Assembly: GCA_945897365.1 (NCBI GenBank)
Contig: CAMDFD010000001.1
Location: 217,800-281,799, forward strand
DNA length: 64,000 nt
DNA from: Bordetella parapertussis
GTDB lineage: Bacteria; Pseudomonadota; Gammaproteobacteria; Burkholderiales; Burkholderiaceae_B
Reading direction: 5' to 3'
Part shown: piece after piece, positions 9,009-17,269 of the stretch
How positions within the stretch are numbered: position 1 is the stretch's first letter
Layout of the letters: each line of letters opens with the position of its first letter
Made by a program: the position numbers and the translations under genes
The notes under the pieces: model-generated
Seen by the model: the letters and a program-made list of their open reading frames with translations, nothing else
What the model was told of the DNA's origin: nothing
The model's database searches: none

Positions 9009-10178
9009 TTACTTGGATAGTAGGCGCATCGCTTGCTCGATGCCGGCGACGGTCACTGGGAACATTTTGTTTTGGACAATATTGCGGATGATTGAGATGG
9101 ACTGACGGTATTGCCAGGAAGCTTGCGGCTCGGGGTTGAGCCAAACCGCCTTGGGCCAGGCATTGACCATGCGCTGCAGCCATTCGGCGCCCGGCTCTTT
9201 GTTGTAATGTTCGACAGAGCCGCCAGGCTGCAAAATTTCATAGGGACTCATGGTGGCATCACCGACAAAAATCAGTCGCCAGTCGGCGTTGAATTTGCGC
9301 AGCACATCCCAAGTTTCAAAGCGTTCCATCTGCCGACGTCGATTGGATTTCCACAGATGCTCGTAGGGGCAATTATGAAAATAGTAAACCTCGAGGTTTC
9401 TAAATTCGCTGCTCGCGGCGGAAAACAACTCCTCGACGCGTGAGATGTGGTCATCCATGCTGCCACCTACATCGAGCAGCATAAGGACTTTGACGTTGTT
9501 GTGTCGCTCGGGGACCATTTTGATGTCGAGATAGCCCGCGTTGCGAGCGGTGCTTGCAATGGTGTCGCCCAAATCGAGTTCGAAATCGGAGCCTTCGCGG
9601 GCAAAGCGTCTTAGGCGCCGCAGAGCAACCTTGAAGTTACGCGTGCCGAGTTCGATTGAGTCGTCATAGTCTTTAAAGTTGCGCTCATCCCAGACCTTGA
9701 CGGCAGAGCGACTGCCGCCCGCGCCTCCGACGCGAATACCCTCGGGGTGCGAGCCGCTATTGCCAAAAGGCGAGGTGCCTCCGGTGCCGATCCATTTGTT
9801 GCCGCCTTGATGACGCCCCTTTTGCTCCTCAAGACGTTCTTTGAACATTTCCATGAGCTTGTCCCAGCCGTGTTTCTCAAGCTCGGCTTTTTGCTCGGGA
9901 GTGAGGCGTTTTTCAAGCTCGGCGACTAACCAGTCGAGCGGGATTTTTTTACCGGCGGGCAGCTTTTGCTCAAGGCTACGGTAGTAGCTGGCAAAAGCTC
10001 GGTCAAAGCGGTCAAACAGCGTTTCGTCCTTGACCAGTGTCGTGCGTGCGAGGTAGTAAAAATCCTCGAGCGTAGGCGGCATGATCGGGCTCGACAGTGC
10101 TTGGAGCAGCGTCAAATACTCCTTGACCGAAACAAGGAGCTTTTGCGAGCGCAGGTGATAAAAGAAGTCAACAAGCAT
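9009..10178 (-). CDS. VWA-domain protein, CoxE-like
   Basis: 389 residues. The N-terminus (FFYHLRSQKLLVSVKEYLTL) and the C-terminal von Willebrand A domain match the CoxE/YeiM-like VWA family. The MIDAS motif appears as LLDVGGSMDDHI, a D-x-G-x-S variant. Such proteins work with MoxR AAA+ ATPases to insert metals or remodel partner enzymes. Here a MoxR gene lies two genes upstream on the same strand. The start overlaps the end of the GNAT gene by 11 bases, indicating translational coupling. The partner complex is not visible in the window. Confidence 0.85.
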   Translation of the reverse strand: MLVDFFYHLRSQKLLVSVKEYLTLLQALSSPIMPPTLEDFYYLARTTLVKDETLFDRFDRAFASYYRSLEQKLPAGKKIPLDWLVAELEKRLTPEQKAELEKHGWDKLMEMFKERLEEQKGRHQGGNKWIGTGGTSPFGNSGSHPEGIRVGGAGGSRSAVKVWDERNFKDYDDSIELGTRNFKVALRRLRRFAREGSDFELDLGDTIASTARNAGYLDIKMVPERHNNVKVLMLLDVGGSMDDHISRVEELFSAASSEFRNLEVYYFHNCPYEHLWKSNRRRQMERFETWDVLRKFNADWRLIFVGDATMSPYEILQPGGSVEHYNKEPGAEWLQRMVNAWPKAVWLNPEPQASWQYRQSISIIRNIVQNKMFPVTVAGIEQAMRLLSK

Positions 10179-10785
10179 GGCGATTGAGTTGATAGGTCAA
10201 ATGTGCGCGAATCTCGGGCCACTCGCCCGCGATCACGCTATACATCACAGTGTCTCTGACGGTGCCATCGCGACGCAGTGCATGGTGTCGGATCACGCCG
10301 TCGCGTTTGGCGCCAAGCCGCTCGATCGCACGCTGTGAAGCAAGGTTAAAGTTATCGGTGCGCCAGCCTACCACTGCGGCGCCGAGCGCATCAAAAGCAT
10401 GCTCAAGCAAGAGCAGTTTGCAGGCGGTGTTGACATGACTACGCTGGTGACTCTTGGCGTACCAGGTGTAACCGATCTCTAGGCGTGCGACCGCAGTAAT
10501 GATGTCGTGATAGCGCGTGGTGCCAATGATTTCTTGCGTGCCTTCGTGAATCACCACGAACGGCACCATATGCCCCGCTGCATACCCATCGAGTGCAGTC
10601 TGAATATAGCTGGCGGTTTGGTCTGGCTCCGGCACTGAGGTGACGCGAAGCTTCCATAGCTCACCATCACGGGCGGCGCGGGTAAGTGCTTCTGCATGCT
10701 CAAGAGACAGTGGCTCAAGCCGTACGCCGTGTCCTGCCAGTTTGCAGGGCTGTGGTGTTTGAGTAAAGCCTTGGTTCAGCGTCAT
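10168..10785 (-). CDS. GNAT-family N-acetyltransferase (RimJ/RimL-like)
   Basis: 205 residues. The RimJ/RimL pattern is seen: VRLEPLSLEHAEALTRAA near the N-terminus, LEIGYTWYAKSHQRSHVNT in the acetyl-CoA-binding region, and AAVVGWRTDNFNLASQRAIE with the Asn-rich substrate edge. It probably transfers an acetyl group from acetyl-CoA to a protein N-terminus or small molecule; the substrate cannot be told. It is sandwiched between moxR and the CoxE-like gene. Its ATG directly abuts the moxR stop (TAAATG), so the three form one operon. Confidence 0.82.
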   Translation of the reverse strand: MTLNQGFTQTPQPCKLAGHGVRLEPLSLEHAEALTRAARDGELWKLRVTSVPEPDQTASYIQTALDGYAAGHMVPFVVIHEGTQEIIGTTRYHDIITAVARLEIGYTWYAKSHQRSHVNTACKLLLLEHAFDALGAAVVGWRTDNFNLASQRAIERLGAKRDGVIRHHALRRDGTVRDTVMYSVIAGEWPEIRAHLTYQLNRHAC

Positions 10786-11673
10786 TTAAGATCCTGACGG
10801 GCGACGCGTGCTGCGGGTCATCGCGGCGAGTCGCTCCAGTAGTTGAAGGTCTTGTTCGTTTTTCAAAAGTGCCCCGGCCATCATCGGGATCGAGGTGGCT
10901 GCATGTGCGTCAATTTGCTCAGCGGTAGCGTCTTCGGCGATCAACAGACGCAACCAGTCTAGAAACTCAGAGGTGGAAGGTTTCTTTTTTAAACCAGGTG
11001 CTTCACGCAGGGCAAAGAACGTATCGAGGGCAGCACGTAAAACATCTGCATGCAGATTAGCGAAATGGACGTCGACGATGCTGCGTAAGGTCTCGCGATC
11101 TGGAAAACGAATGTAATGAAAGAAGCAGCGTCGTAAAAACGCATCAGGCAGATCTTTCTCATTGTTCGAGGTGATGATCACGAGCGGACGATGACGCGCC
11201 TTGATTGTGGAGCGCGTCTCGTAGACGTAAAACTCCATTTGATCGAGTTCGCGCAGCAAATCGTTTGGAAACTCAATGTCCGCCTTATCTATTTCATCAA
11301 TCAGTAGAACAACGGGTTCGGGAGACTCGAAGGCCTGCCAAAGCACACCTTGCATAATGTAATTGCGGATGTCTTTAACTTTTTCATCGCCAAGCTGCGA
11401 GTCCCGCAGGCGAGAGACCGCATCATATTCGTACAGACCTTGATGCGCTTTGGTCGTGGATTTGATGTGCCACTGAAGCAGAGGCCGCCCTAGGGCTTTG
11501 GCGACCTCTTCGGCCAACATGGTTTTGCCGGTGCCTGGCTCGCCCTTGATGAGCAAGGGTCGCTGGAGCGTGAGGGCGGCGTTGACGGCTAGTTTCAGAT
11601 CATCCGTGGCGACATAGCGCTCGGTGCCGTCAAAGCGTGAGGTTTGTGCTGGTGAAGGGTTCTGCGAGGTCAT
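10786..11673 (-). CDS. MoxR-family AAA+ ATPase
   Basis: 295 residues. Walker A is GEPGTGKT (residues 44-51), Walker B is VVLLIDEIDKAD, sensor 1 is VIITSNNEKDLPDAFLRRC, and an arginine-rich C-terminus (STRRPSG) ends the protein. MoxR proteins act as chaperones or metal-insertion factors and pair with VWA proteins, which is the case here (CoxE-like gene in the same operon). First gene of a three-gene minus-strand operon, transcribed away from the cytochrome genes. Confidence 0.92.
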   Translation of the reverse strand: MTSQNPSPAQTSRFDGTERYVATDDLKLAVNAALTLQRPLLIKGEPGTGKTMLAEEVAKALGRPLLQWHIKSTTKAHQGLYEYDAVSRLRDSQLGDEKVKDIRNYIMQGVLWQAFESPEPVVLLIDEIDKADIEFPNDLLRELDQMEFYVYETRSTIKARHRPLVIITSNNEKDLPDAFLRRCFFHYIRFPDRETLRSIVDVHFANLHADVLRAALDTFFALREAPGLKKKPSTSEFLDWLRLLIAEDATAEQIDAHAATSIPMMAGALLKNEQDLQLLERLAAMTRSTRRPSGS

Positions 11674-11809
11674 TATTTGCCAAAATGAAAGTGGTCGGGG
11701 TCTGTGGATGTGGGTTTGAAGTCTAATTTTCTCAATTATCGTACAATCTTATAGTTTTGCGGCCGGGAGTTGATCCCGGGATTTTTCCCTGCCAGACCAA
11801 GAGTCCATT

Positions 11810-12190
11810 ATGAAGTTTCCGAACAATTTGCTGTCTCTGTTTGTTGGCGCGATGACAACGCGTTCCTCGATCGCCTCTTTGGCGCTCGCAGCTTCCTGTG
11901 CCATGGCGACCCCTGTGCTTGCAGCAGATCCGCCAAAAGGCAACATCGAAGCCGCCAAAGCCAAGGTTTCAATGTGTATCGGCTGTCACGGGATCCCCGG
12001 CTATCGTGCCAGTTTCCCTGAGGTCTACAGAGTGCCCAAGATTGCAGGTCAGAGTGACAAATACATTCAAGTGGCTTTGCGGGCTTATGCCTCTGGAGAG
12101 CGTACCCATCCCTCGATGAATGCGATTTCCAAGAGCCTTTCAGATCAAGACATTGCTGATCTGGCTGCCTACTATGCAAACCTTAAATAA
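11810..12190 (+). CDS. Periplasmic c-type cytochrome (class I, c553-like)
   Basis: 126 residues with an N-terminal signal region ending near ATPVLAADPP. One haem-binding CxxCH (CIGCH) follows at about residue 56, and a C-terminal Met ligand is likely in the THPSMNAI segment. The closing helix DIADLAAYYANL is typical of class I cytochrome c. It is a soluble electron carrier in the periplasm, probably to a terminal oxidase. It is followed 12 bases later by a second cytochrome c gene. Confidence 0.88.
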   Translation: MKFPNNLLSLFVGAMTTRSSIASLALAASCAMATPVLAADPPKGNIEAAKAKVSMCIGCHGIPGYRASFPEVYRVPKIAGQSDKYIQVALRAYASGERTHPSMNAISKSLSDQDIADLAAYYANLK

Positions 12191-12202
12191 TTGGGGGCTG
12201 AC

Positions 12203-12562
12203 ATGAAATACTTCTCGATCGCCCTCGCTGGGGCTGTTCTTATAGGTTCTGCCAGCTTGAGCCATGCTGCGGATTTAGCCGCTGGCAAAGCTGTCTGGGA
12301 CAAGCTTAACTGCGCCTCCTGCCATGGCGCGGACGCTGTCAAGTCCGTTGATCCGTCCTACCCAATTTTGGCGGGTCAGTACGCTGATTTCTTGGTTCAT
12401 GCCTTAAAGGCCTATCAGCGCGGTGCCTCTGGCGCTCCTGCCACGGCCAACGTTCGCAAAAATGCCATCATGGGCGCGTTTGCCAAGCAGTTGTCCCCCC
12501 AGGACATCAAAAATGTCTCAGCATGGCTGGCTGCCCAGCCAGGTCCTTTAGTCGTCAAATAG
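12203..12562 (+). CDS. Periplasmic c-type cytochrome, second of a pair
   Basis: 119 residues from the ATG at 12203, chosen because GGGGG lies at ribosome-site distance and the signal peptide MKYFSIALAGAVLIGSASLS begins there. An in-frame TTG at 12191 is less likely. Haem motif CASCH follows the mature N-terminus LAAGKAVWDKLN. NAIMGAFAKQLSPQDIKNV provides the axial Met region and closing helix. It is probably cotranscribed with the preceding cytochrome; both look like c553/c4-type single-haem domains. Confidence 0.88.
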   Translation: MKYFSIALAGAVLIGSASLSHAADLAAGKAVWDKLNCASCHGADAVKSVDPSYPILAGQYADFLVHALKAYQRGASGAPATANVRKNAIMGAFAKQLSPQDIKNVSAWLAAQPGPLVVK

Positions 12563-12583
12563 TCAGCTTTAGGCGCTCCTGAC

Positions 12584-12612
12584 AAAAGGGTCAGTCTTTA
12601 CTGACCCTTTGT
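12584..12612. terminator. Bidirectional hairpin terminator between cytochrome pair and DUF1841 gene
   Basis: Inverted repeat AAAGGGTCAGT (12585-12595) / ACTGACCCTTT (12600-12610) with a 4-base loop and A/T flanks. It overlaps the last codons of the convergent DUF1841 gene, so the stop codon of that gene sits inside the stem. Confidence 0.7.
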
Positions 12613-13019
12613 TTAATGAGATCGATGTAGGCATCACTGTCCAAGGTGGTGCCCAAGCGCTGAGACTCCCATACGACTTGACCTAAACACTCCATGATTT
12701 CATGCGCTGCATGATGCGGATCGGTGCGTGAAGCCAGCCGATCAAAGGCTTGTCTAATCCCTCGCGGATGATCAATGGACAGTTGTTCGGCAATCGCCAA
12801 ATGCATAGAGAGATGCAAAAAAGGATTGGTTTTACCTTCTTCGACGTTGAATTCACGCGTCATCGACTCGGGTTGAACAAGTACTTCGTGGTATTCGGGG
12901 TGCTGTTCGATCCAACTCAAAGCAATGTCTTCCAGAGGGGTCAGAACCTGCTTTGCTTTGTGTTTGGCCCACGTGTCGATGAAAAACTGGCGAACCTGAT
13001 CTCGTGAGGGATTGAACAT
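12591..13019 (-). CDS. DUF1841 family protein
   Basis: 142 residues. MFNPSRDQVRQFFIDTW at the start, the HPEYHEVL segment, and NPFLHLSMHLAIAEQLSIDH followed by a Met/His-rich HHAAHEIMECLGQVVWE are the conserved blocks of the DUF1841 family, common in beta- and gammaproteobacteria. No function is established. The conserved His and Glu residues in two helices could bind metal, but that is inference only. Confidence 0.8.
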   Translation of the reverse strand: MFNPSRDQVRQFFIDTWAKHKAKQVLTPLEDIALSWIEQHPEYHEVLVQPESMTREFNVEEGKTNPFLHLSMHLAIAEQLSIDHPRGIRQAFDRLASRTDPHHAAHEIMECLGQVVWESQRLGTTLDSDAYIDLIKQRVSKD

Positions 13020-13267
13020 AAATTGTGCCTAAAACCTCTGGTGATAAAAGAAATTGTGACTTTTAGCCCCAAACTAGGGCATTCCCTGATGCGTCAGCCG
13101 AGTCCGTGGTGCAGAATCGGATTCATGCAGGTGAGGGGACAAAGCTCTAAAAGGGCATGCCAGCATGAACGGCATTATAAAAAAGAAAAACGCACAACGG
13201 CTGGCACTTAAGGTGTCGGCCGTTGTCGCATACGGCTACGCGATCAGCTCTTTTGCTTTTTAAATCT

Positions 13268-13558
13268 ATGAATGCGATGCCCGACACAGGTAAAACACCG
13301 CGATATTGGCGCAATAATTTGTATCTGATCTGCATTTTGCTTGCGATCTGGGCAATTGTCACCTTTGTCCCTGCTTATTACGCCGAGTCTCTGAGTGCGC
13401 TGAGGATCTTTGGCTGGCCTTTTCCTTTTTGGGTGGCTGCCTTTGGCGCACCGACTGCCTTTCTATTGATTGTGGGTGCGTATGCATGGCGCATGGAACG
13501 AGAAGACCAGCGGCGCAGACTGGAACGTGAGCGTGAGGCTCGCTGTGACAAACCCTAA
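13268..13558 (+). CDS. DUF4212 small subunit of a sodium:solute symporter
   Basis: 96 residues from the ATG at 13268 (an ATG at 13277 is also possible). YWRNNLYLICILLAIWAIVT begins the first of two membrane helices; the second is near FPFWVAAFGAPTAFLLIVGA. A charged cytoplasmic tail full of Arg and Glu follows. DUF4212 proteins always sit just before VC_2705-type symporters, and here the downstream symporter start overlaps this gene by 14 bases, indicating coupled translation. Confidence 0.82.
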   Translation: MNAMPDTGKTPRYWRNNLYLICILLAIWAIVTFVPAYYAESLSALRIFGWPFPFWVAAFGAPTAFLLIVGAYAWRMEREDQRRRLEREREARCDKP

Positions 13559-15599
13559 ACAACGCAGCTTTGGCGCACAACTCTTTCGAGGCTATGCCGC
13601 ATATACGGTTGGCTTTATCGCGCTGGTGTTGTTATTGGCGATGCTCGAGATTGCAGGTCTGGAGCGGCAATGGATTGGTTATGCCTTTTTGCTGTCTACG
13701 GTGGCGCTCTATGCTGGGATCGGCATTATGTGTCGGACCTCGGATCCAGTTGAGTATTACGTCGCGGGGCGCCGCGTTCCCGCAGTCTTCAACGGAATGG
13801 CGACAGCCGCGGACTGGATGTCGGTCGCTTCTTTTATCGGTCTCGCAGGCACGCTTTACTTGTCTGGCTACAACGGCCTCGCCTATATTTTGGGCTGGAC
13901 GGGCGGGTATGTTTTAGTCGCGCTTTTTTTGGCGCCTTATTTGCGTAAATTTGCTGGATACACCATCCCCGAGTTTTTAGGCGCACGCTTTCATGGCAAT
14001 TCACCTAGATTGGTCGGGGTAATGTGTGCGGTCTTGTGCTCCTTTACTTATCTGGTGGCCCAAATTTACGGCGTCGGCATTATCACGACTCGGATGACCG
14101 GTATTTCGTTTGAGCTTGGGATTTTCATTGGCTTGGGCGGCGTACTGGTGTGCTCTTTTCTGGGTGGCATGCGCGCTGTCACTTGGACGCAAGTGGGGCA
14201 GTACATCATCCTTGTGATCGCCTACCTCGTGCCGGTGGTTTGGCTGGCGGTCAAGCAAACTGGCGATCTAGTTCCTCAACTTGCGGCGAGTTCGGTTCTC
14301 ACACAGGTGATTGAACATGAACGCCTGTTGAGTCGTGATGATGCGGAATTGGAAGTGCGTAATATTTGGCAAAGCCGCGCAGACCTCATGCAGTCCAGAA
14401 TTTCTAGACTCCCCGCGTCTTGGGAAGCTGAAAAACAACAACTGAGTGTGAAATTGCTCCGAGCGCGCGCCATCGATGCGCCGATGGTCGAAATACGCTC
14501 TCTCGAGAGAGCGTTCGCAGCCTACCCAAAGTCTGTGGAGGCTGCAAGAACAGTCTGGTCTAAAGCACGAGATGATTTCGCAGCGCGTGCGGCACCTCCT
14601 ATGCCGCATGCAGAGCCTTTTGTCAGCAAATCTGAGGAGTCGCCTCAGGCCGTTCGGAATAATTTTCTGGCGACGGTTCTATGCCTCATGCTAGGTACGG
14701 CAGGACTGCCACACATTTTGATGCGGTCTTTGACAACGACGTCCGTAGGACACGCAAGACAGTCTGTGTTCTGGTCCTTATTATTTATTTTGCTTTTGTA
14801 TTTAACGGCTCCCGCACTGGCTATTTTGGTGAAATTTGAGATTTACAACAATCTCGTTGGGATGCCTTTCGTGGACCTTCCTTCTTGGGTCAGTGCGTGG
14901 TCGGCAGTGGATCGCTCCCTCATCAGCATCCTCGATCTCAACCAAGATGGCATTGTGCAGTTGTCTGAGGTTCAGATTGGGAGCGACATTATTGTGTTGG
15001 CTGCTCCCGAAATAGGAGGGTTGCCCTATGTCGTATCGGGACTGGTTGCAGCAGGGGCACTGGCGGCCGCGCTCTCGACGGCGGATGGTTTGCTATTGAC
15101 GCTGTCCAATGCCTTGTCGCACGATACGCTGTTACGCGGTGTCTCTTCGCGTATGGGTGGAGGGCGTCAGGTCATTTTATCCAAGGTGCTTTTATTGGTC
15201 GTCGCTTTTACCGCCGCCTGGGCCGCGACGCGAACGCCCGCAGATATTTTGTTTTTGGTCGGCGCTGCGTTTTCTTTTGCCGCTGCAACATTTTTCCCGG
15301 TGCTTGTTATGGGTATTTTTTGGAAACGCGCTAACCAATGGGGAGCGACCTCTGGCATGCTAGCGGGGTTGTTCACCACGATTTTTTACATGGTGCAGAC
15401 GCAGCCCTGGTTGCGTGAGTTGGTGTTGAACGTGCCTCGCAGCACGTCTATCGATTTGTGGTGGGGGATCCAGCCCATCGCAGCGGGCGTGTTTGGCGCA
15501 CCCGTAGCGTTTATTGTGATTTTCTTGGTGTCTTTGCTAACACCTAGGCCAGATGCAGTCACCTATCAGTTGGTGGAGTTCCTTCGCGAGCCTGATTAG
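13545..15599 (+). CDS. Sodium:solute symporter, VC_2705-type (SSS family)
   Basis: 684 residues from the GTG at 13545, chosen because GAGG precedes it at the right distance; the longer reading frame would run deep into the DUF4212 gene. About 13 membrane helices with SSS signatures such as EYYVAGRRVPAVFNGMATAA and TIPEFLGARFHG. A large soluble insertion (about 14280-14650) is Arg/Glu-rich and likely helical. Near 14930 a second loop carries DLNQDGIVQLSE, a good EF-hand calcium loop. The family is thought to take up small organic acids; the substrate here is unknown. Confidence 0.85.
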   Translation: MTNPKQRSFGAQLFRGYAAYTVGFIALVLLLAMLEIAGLERQWIGYAFLLSTVALYAGIGIMCRTSDPVEYYVAGRRVPAVFNGMATAADWMSVASFIGLAGTLYLSGYNGLAYILGWTGGYVLVALFLAPYLRKFAGYTIPEFLGARFHGNSPRLVGVMCAVLCSFTYLVAQIYGVGIITTRMTGISFELGIFIGLGGVLVCSFLGGMRAVTWTQVGQYIILVIAYLVPVVWLAVKQTGDLVPQLAASSVLTQVIEHERLLSRDDAELEVRNIWQSRADLMQSRISRLPASWEAEKQQLSVKLLRARAIDAPMVEIRSLERAFAAYPKSVEAARTVWSKARDDFAARAAPPMPHAEPFVSKSEESPQAVRNNFLATVLCLMLGTAGLPHILMRSLTTTSVGHARQSVFWSLLFILLLYLTAPALAILVKFEIYNNLVGMPFVDLPSWVSAWSAVDRSLISILDLNQDGIVQLSEVQIGSDIIVLAAPEIGGLPYVVSGLVAAGALAAALSTADGLLLTLSNALSHDTLLRGVSSRMGGGRQVILSKVLLLVVAFTAAWAATRTPADILFLVGAAFSFAAATFFPVLVMGIFWKRANQWGATSGMLAGLFTTIFYMVQTQPWLRELVLNVPRSTSIDLWWGIQPIAAGVFGAPVAFIVIFLVSLLTPRPDAVTYQLVEFLREPD

Positions 15600-15605
15600 G
15601 TCTGC

Positions 15606-16289
15606 TCAGGCTTTCAGGCGGAGGAGGACAAGAAGCGCACCCCGTCCGCCGTGCGCAGGGGGCGCCGAGGCAAAGGCACTGATCGCTGGGAGTTGTGTCA
15701 GCCATTGAGCCACGCGGGCTTTTAAAACGGACTGTCCGTCTGCGGAGCCATAGCCAATGCCGTGCACGATACGCACGCACCGTGTGCCATGCGTCTGGCT
15801 GACCTCAATGAATTGGGTGAGGGCTAATCTGGCTTCGTCGCTATTCAGGCCGTGTAGATCAAGATGCGCACCCACAGGCCAAAAGGCGCGCCGCAATTGC
15901 CTCAGCACCTCGGGGCCCATGCCGGGCGCAAGCCAAGAGAGCGCTGCGTCGTGATCAGTAAAGGGTGAGAATCCGTCCGAAAGCGCCGCAAGTGGAGGAC
16001 TTGAGGCCCCGATCGCCTGCTGCCTACGTTGAGTCATCAGCTCAGCCGGCTGTGCGTCACTCGGACGATGTTTCACGCGCGCGGCAGCTTTTAGAGGCGT
16101 GACGGCCTGTGTGGCACGTGCAAAGAGCTTGATTTCTTCCGCGGAGGTCGTAGAAGTAGATCGAGTTGCACCAGACCGCAATTGTTCTTGCAGTTTGGTT
16201 TGCTCGCGCGCGAGCAAGGCACGCTGTTTCTCAAGCGCCGTTTGATGTAGACGCTTGAGGTCAGCGAGCCCCGCATTACTATTCCGCAT
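15606..16289 (-). CDS. Smr-domain protein
   Basis: 227 residues from the ATG at 16287-16289, which lies inside the last codons of trxB; longer starts overlap trxB heavily. The N-terminal half is a charged helical region, with DLKRLHQTALEKQRALLARE near the start. The C-terminal Smr domain has LDLHGLNSDEARLAL and VRIVHGIGYGS, the conserved DLHG and HGxG motifs. Smr domains related to MutS2 bind or nick nucleic acids. The gene is probably translated from the trxB message by termination-reinitiation. Confidence 0.85.
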   Translation of the reverse strand: MRNSNAGLADLKRLHQTALEKQRALLAREQTKLQEQLRSGATRSTSTTSAEEIKLFARATQAVTPLKAAARVKHRPSDAQPAELMTQRRQQAIGASSPPLAALSDGFSPFTDHDAALSWLAPGMGPEVLRQLRRAFWPVGAHLDLHGLNSDEARLALTQFIEVSQTHGTRCVRIVHGIGYGSADGQSVLKARVAQWLTQLPAISAFASAPPAHGGRGALLVLLRLKA

Positions 16290-17235
16290 TCTCCAACCAG
16301 CGCTGTGCGTCGAGTGCGGCCATGCAGCCAGTGCCTGCGCTGGTGATGGCTTGGCGGTAGATGTGATCTTGAACATCGCCAGCGGCAAAGACACCTGGCA
16401 CCGAAGTCATCGTCGCGAGACCCGCTAAGCCACTGCGTGTCACGATATAACCATTCGCCATATCGAGTTTTCCGTCAAAAATCGAAGTGTTAGGTTGGTG
16501 TCCAATCGCAATAAAGACACCCGTTGCGGCGAGTTCTTCTGTTTTTCCCGAGTCTGTCGAACGTAGGCGTGCGCCAGTGACGCCAGAGTCGTCACCCAGC
16601 ACTTCGTCAAGCTCCCGGAAGGTCGCGAGCTTCATATTGCCGTTGGCAACTTTGTCCATCATTTTGTCGATCATGATGGGTTCAGCGCGGAATTTGTCAC
16701 GGCGGTGTACAACGGTCACGGAACGACAGATATTGGACAAATACAAGGCTTCTTCGACAGCGGTATTACCGCCACCTACAACGATAACATCTTGATTTTT
16801 ATAGAAAAAACCATCGCATGTTGCGCAGCCGGAAACGCCGCGCCCCATGAAGGTCTGCTCGGAAGGCAGTCCGAGATATATTGCCGAAGCGCCCGTCGCG
16901 ATGATTAGGGCATCGCAGGTGTACTGGGCGCCGCCATCACCCGTGAGACGATAGGGTCTGGATGAAAAATCTACACTGGCGATATGATCAAACACCATTT
17001 CAGTATTGAAACGCTCGGCATGCGCGGCAAAGCGTTGCATCAGTTCGGGTCCCTGGACGCCGTTGGCATCCGCCGGCCAGTTATCGACGTCTGTGGTCGT
17101 CATCAGTTGACCACCTTGGGCAAGTCCTGTGATCATGACGGGATTGAGGTTGGCACGAGCAGCGTAGACTGCGGCGGTGTAGCCCGCAGGTCCCGAGCCG
17201 AGAATGAGAACTTTGGCATGTTTTGGTGTTGACAT
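16279..17235 (-). CDS. trxB: Thioredoxin-disulfide reductase
   Basis: 318 residues, standard length. N-terminal FAD motif GSGPAGYTAAVYAARA, redox-active CATCDG near residue 140, NADPH motif VVGGGNTAVEEALYLS, and C-terminal FAD contact VFAAGDVQDHIYRQAITSAG. It transfers electrons from NADPH to thioredoxin in the cytosol. It is transcribed divergently from ftsK with only 34 bases between the two starts, so their promoters must overlap. Confidence 0.97.
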   Translation of the reverse strand: MSTPKHAKVLILGSGPAGYTAAVYAARANLNPVMITGLAQGGQLMTTTDVDNWPADANGVQGPELMQRFAAHAERFNTEMVFDHIASVDFSSRPYRLTGDGGAQYTCDALIIATGASAIYLGLPSEQTFMGRGVSGCATCDGFFYKNQDVIVVGGGNTAVEEALYLSNICRSVTVVHRRDKFRAEPIMIDKMMDKVANGNMKLATFRELDEVLGDDSGVTGARLRSTDSGKTEELAATGVFIAIGHQPNTSIFDGKLDMANGYIVTRSGLAGLATMTSVPGVFAAGDVQDHIYRQAITSAGTGCMAALDAQRWLENAE

Positions 17236-17269
17236 CAGATTTTCCCTCTAGATTGACCAGCAAATTATA

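Noticed and set aside
9111..9443. Plus-strand frames opposite the CoxE-like and M16 genes
   Set aside because: They are antisense shadows of well-recognised proteins with no motif of their own.
13470..13544. Extended symporter start at 13470
   Set aside because: It would overlap most of the DUF4212 C-terminus and encodes no family sequence; the GTG at 13545 has a proper ribosome site.
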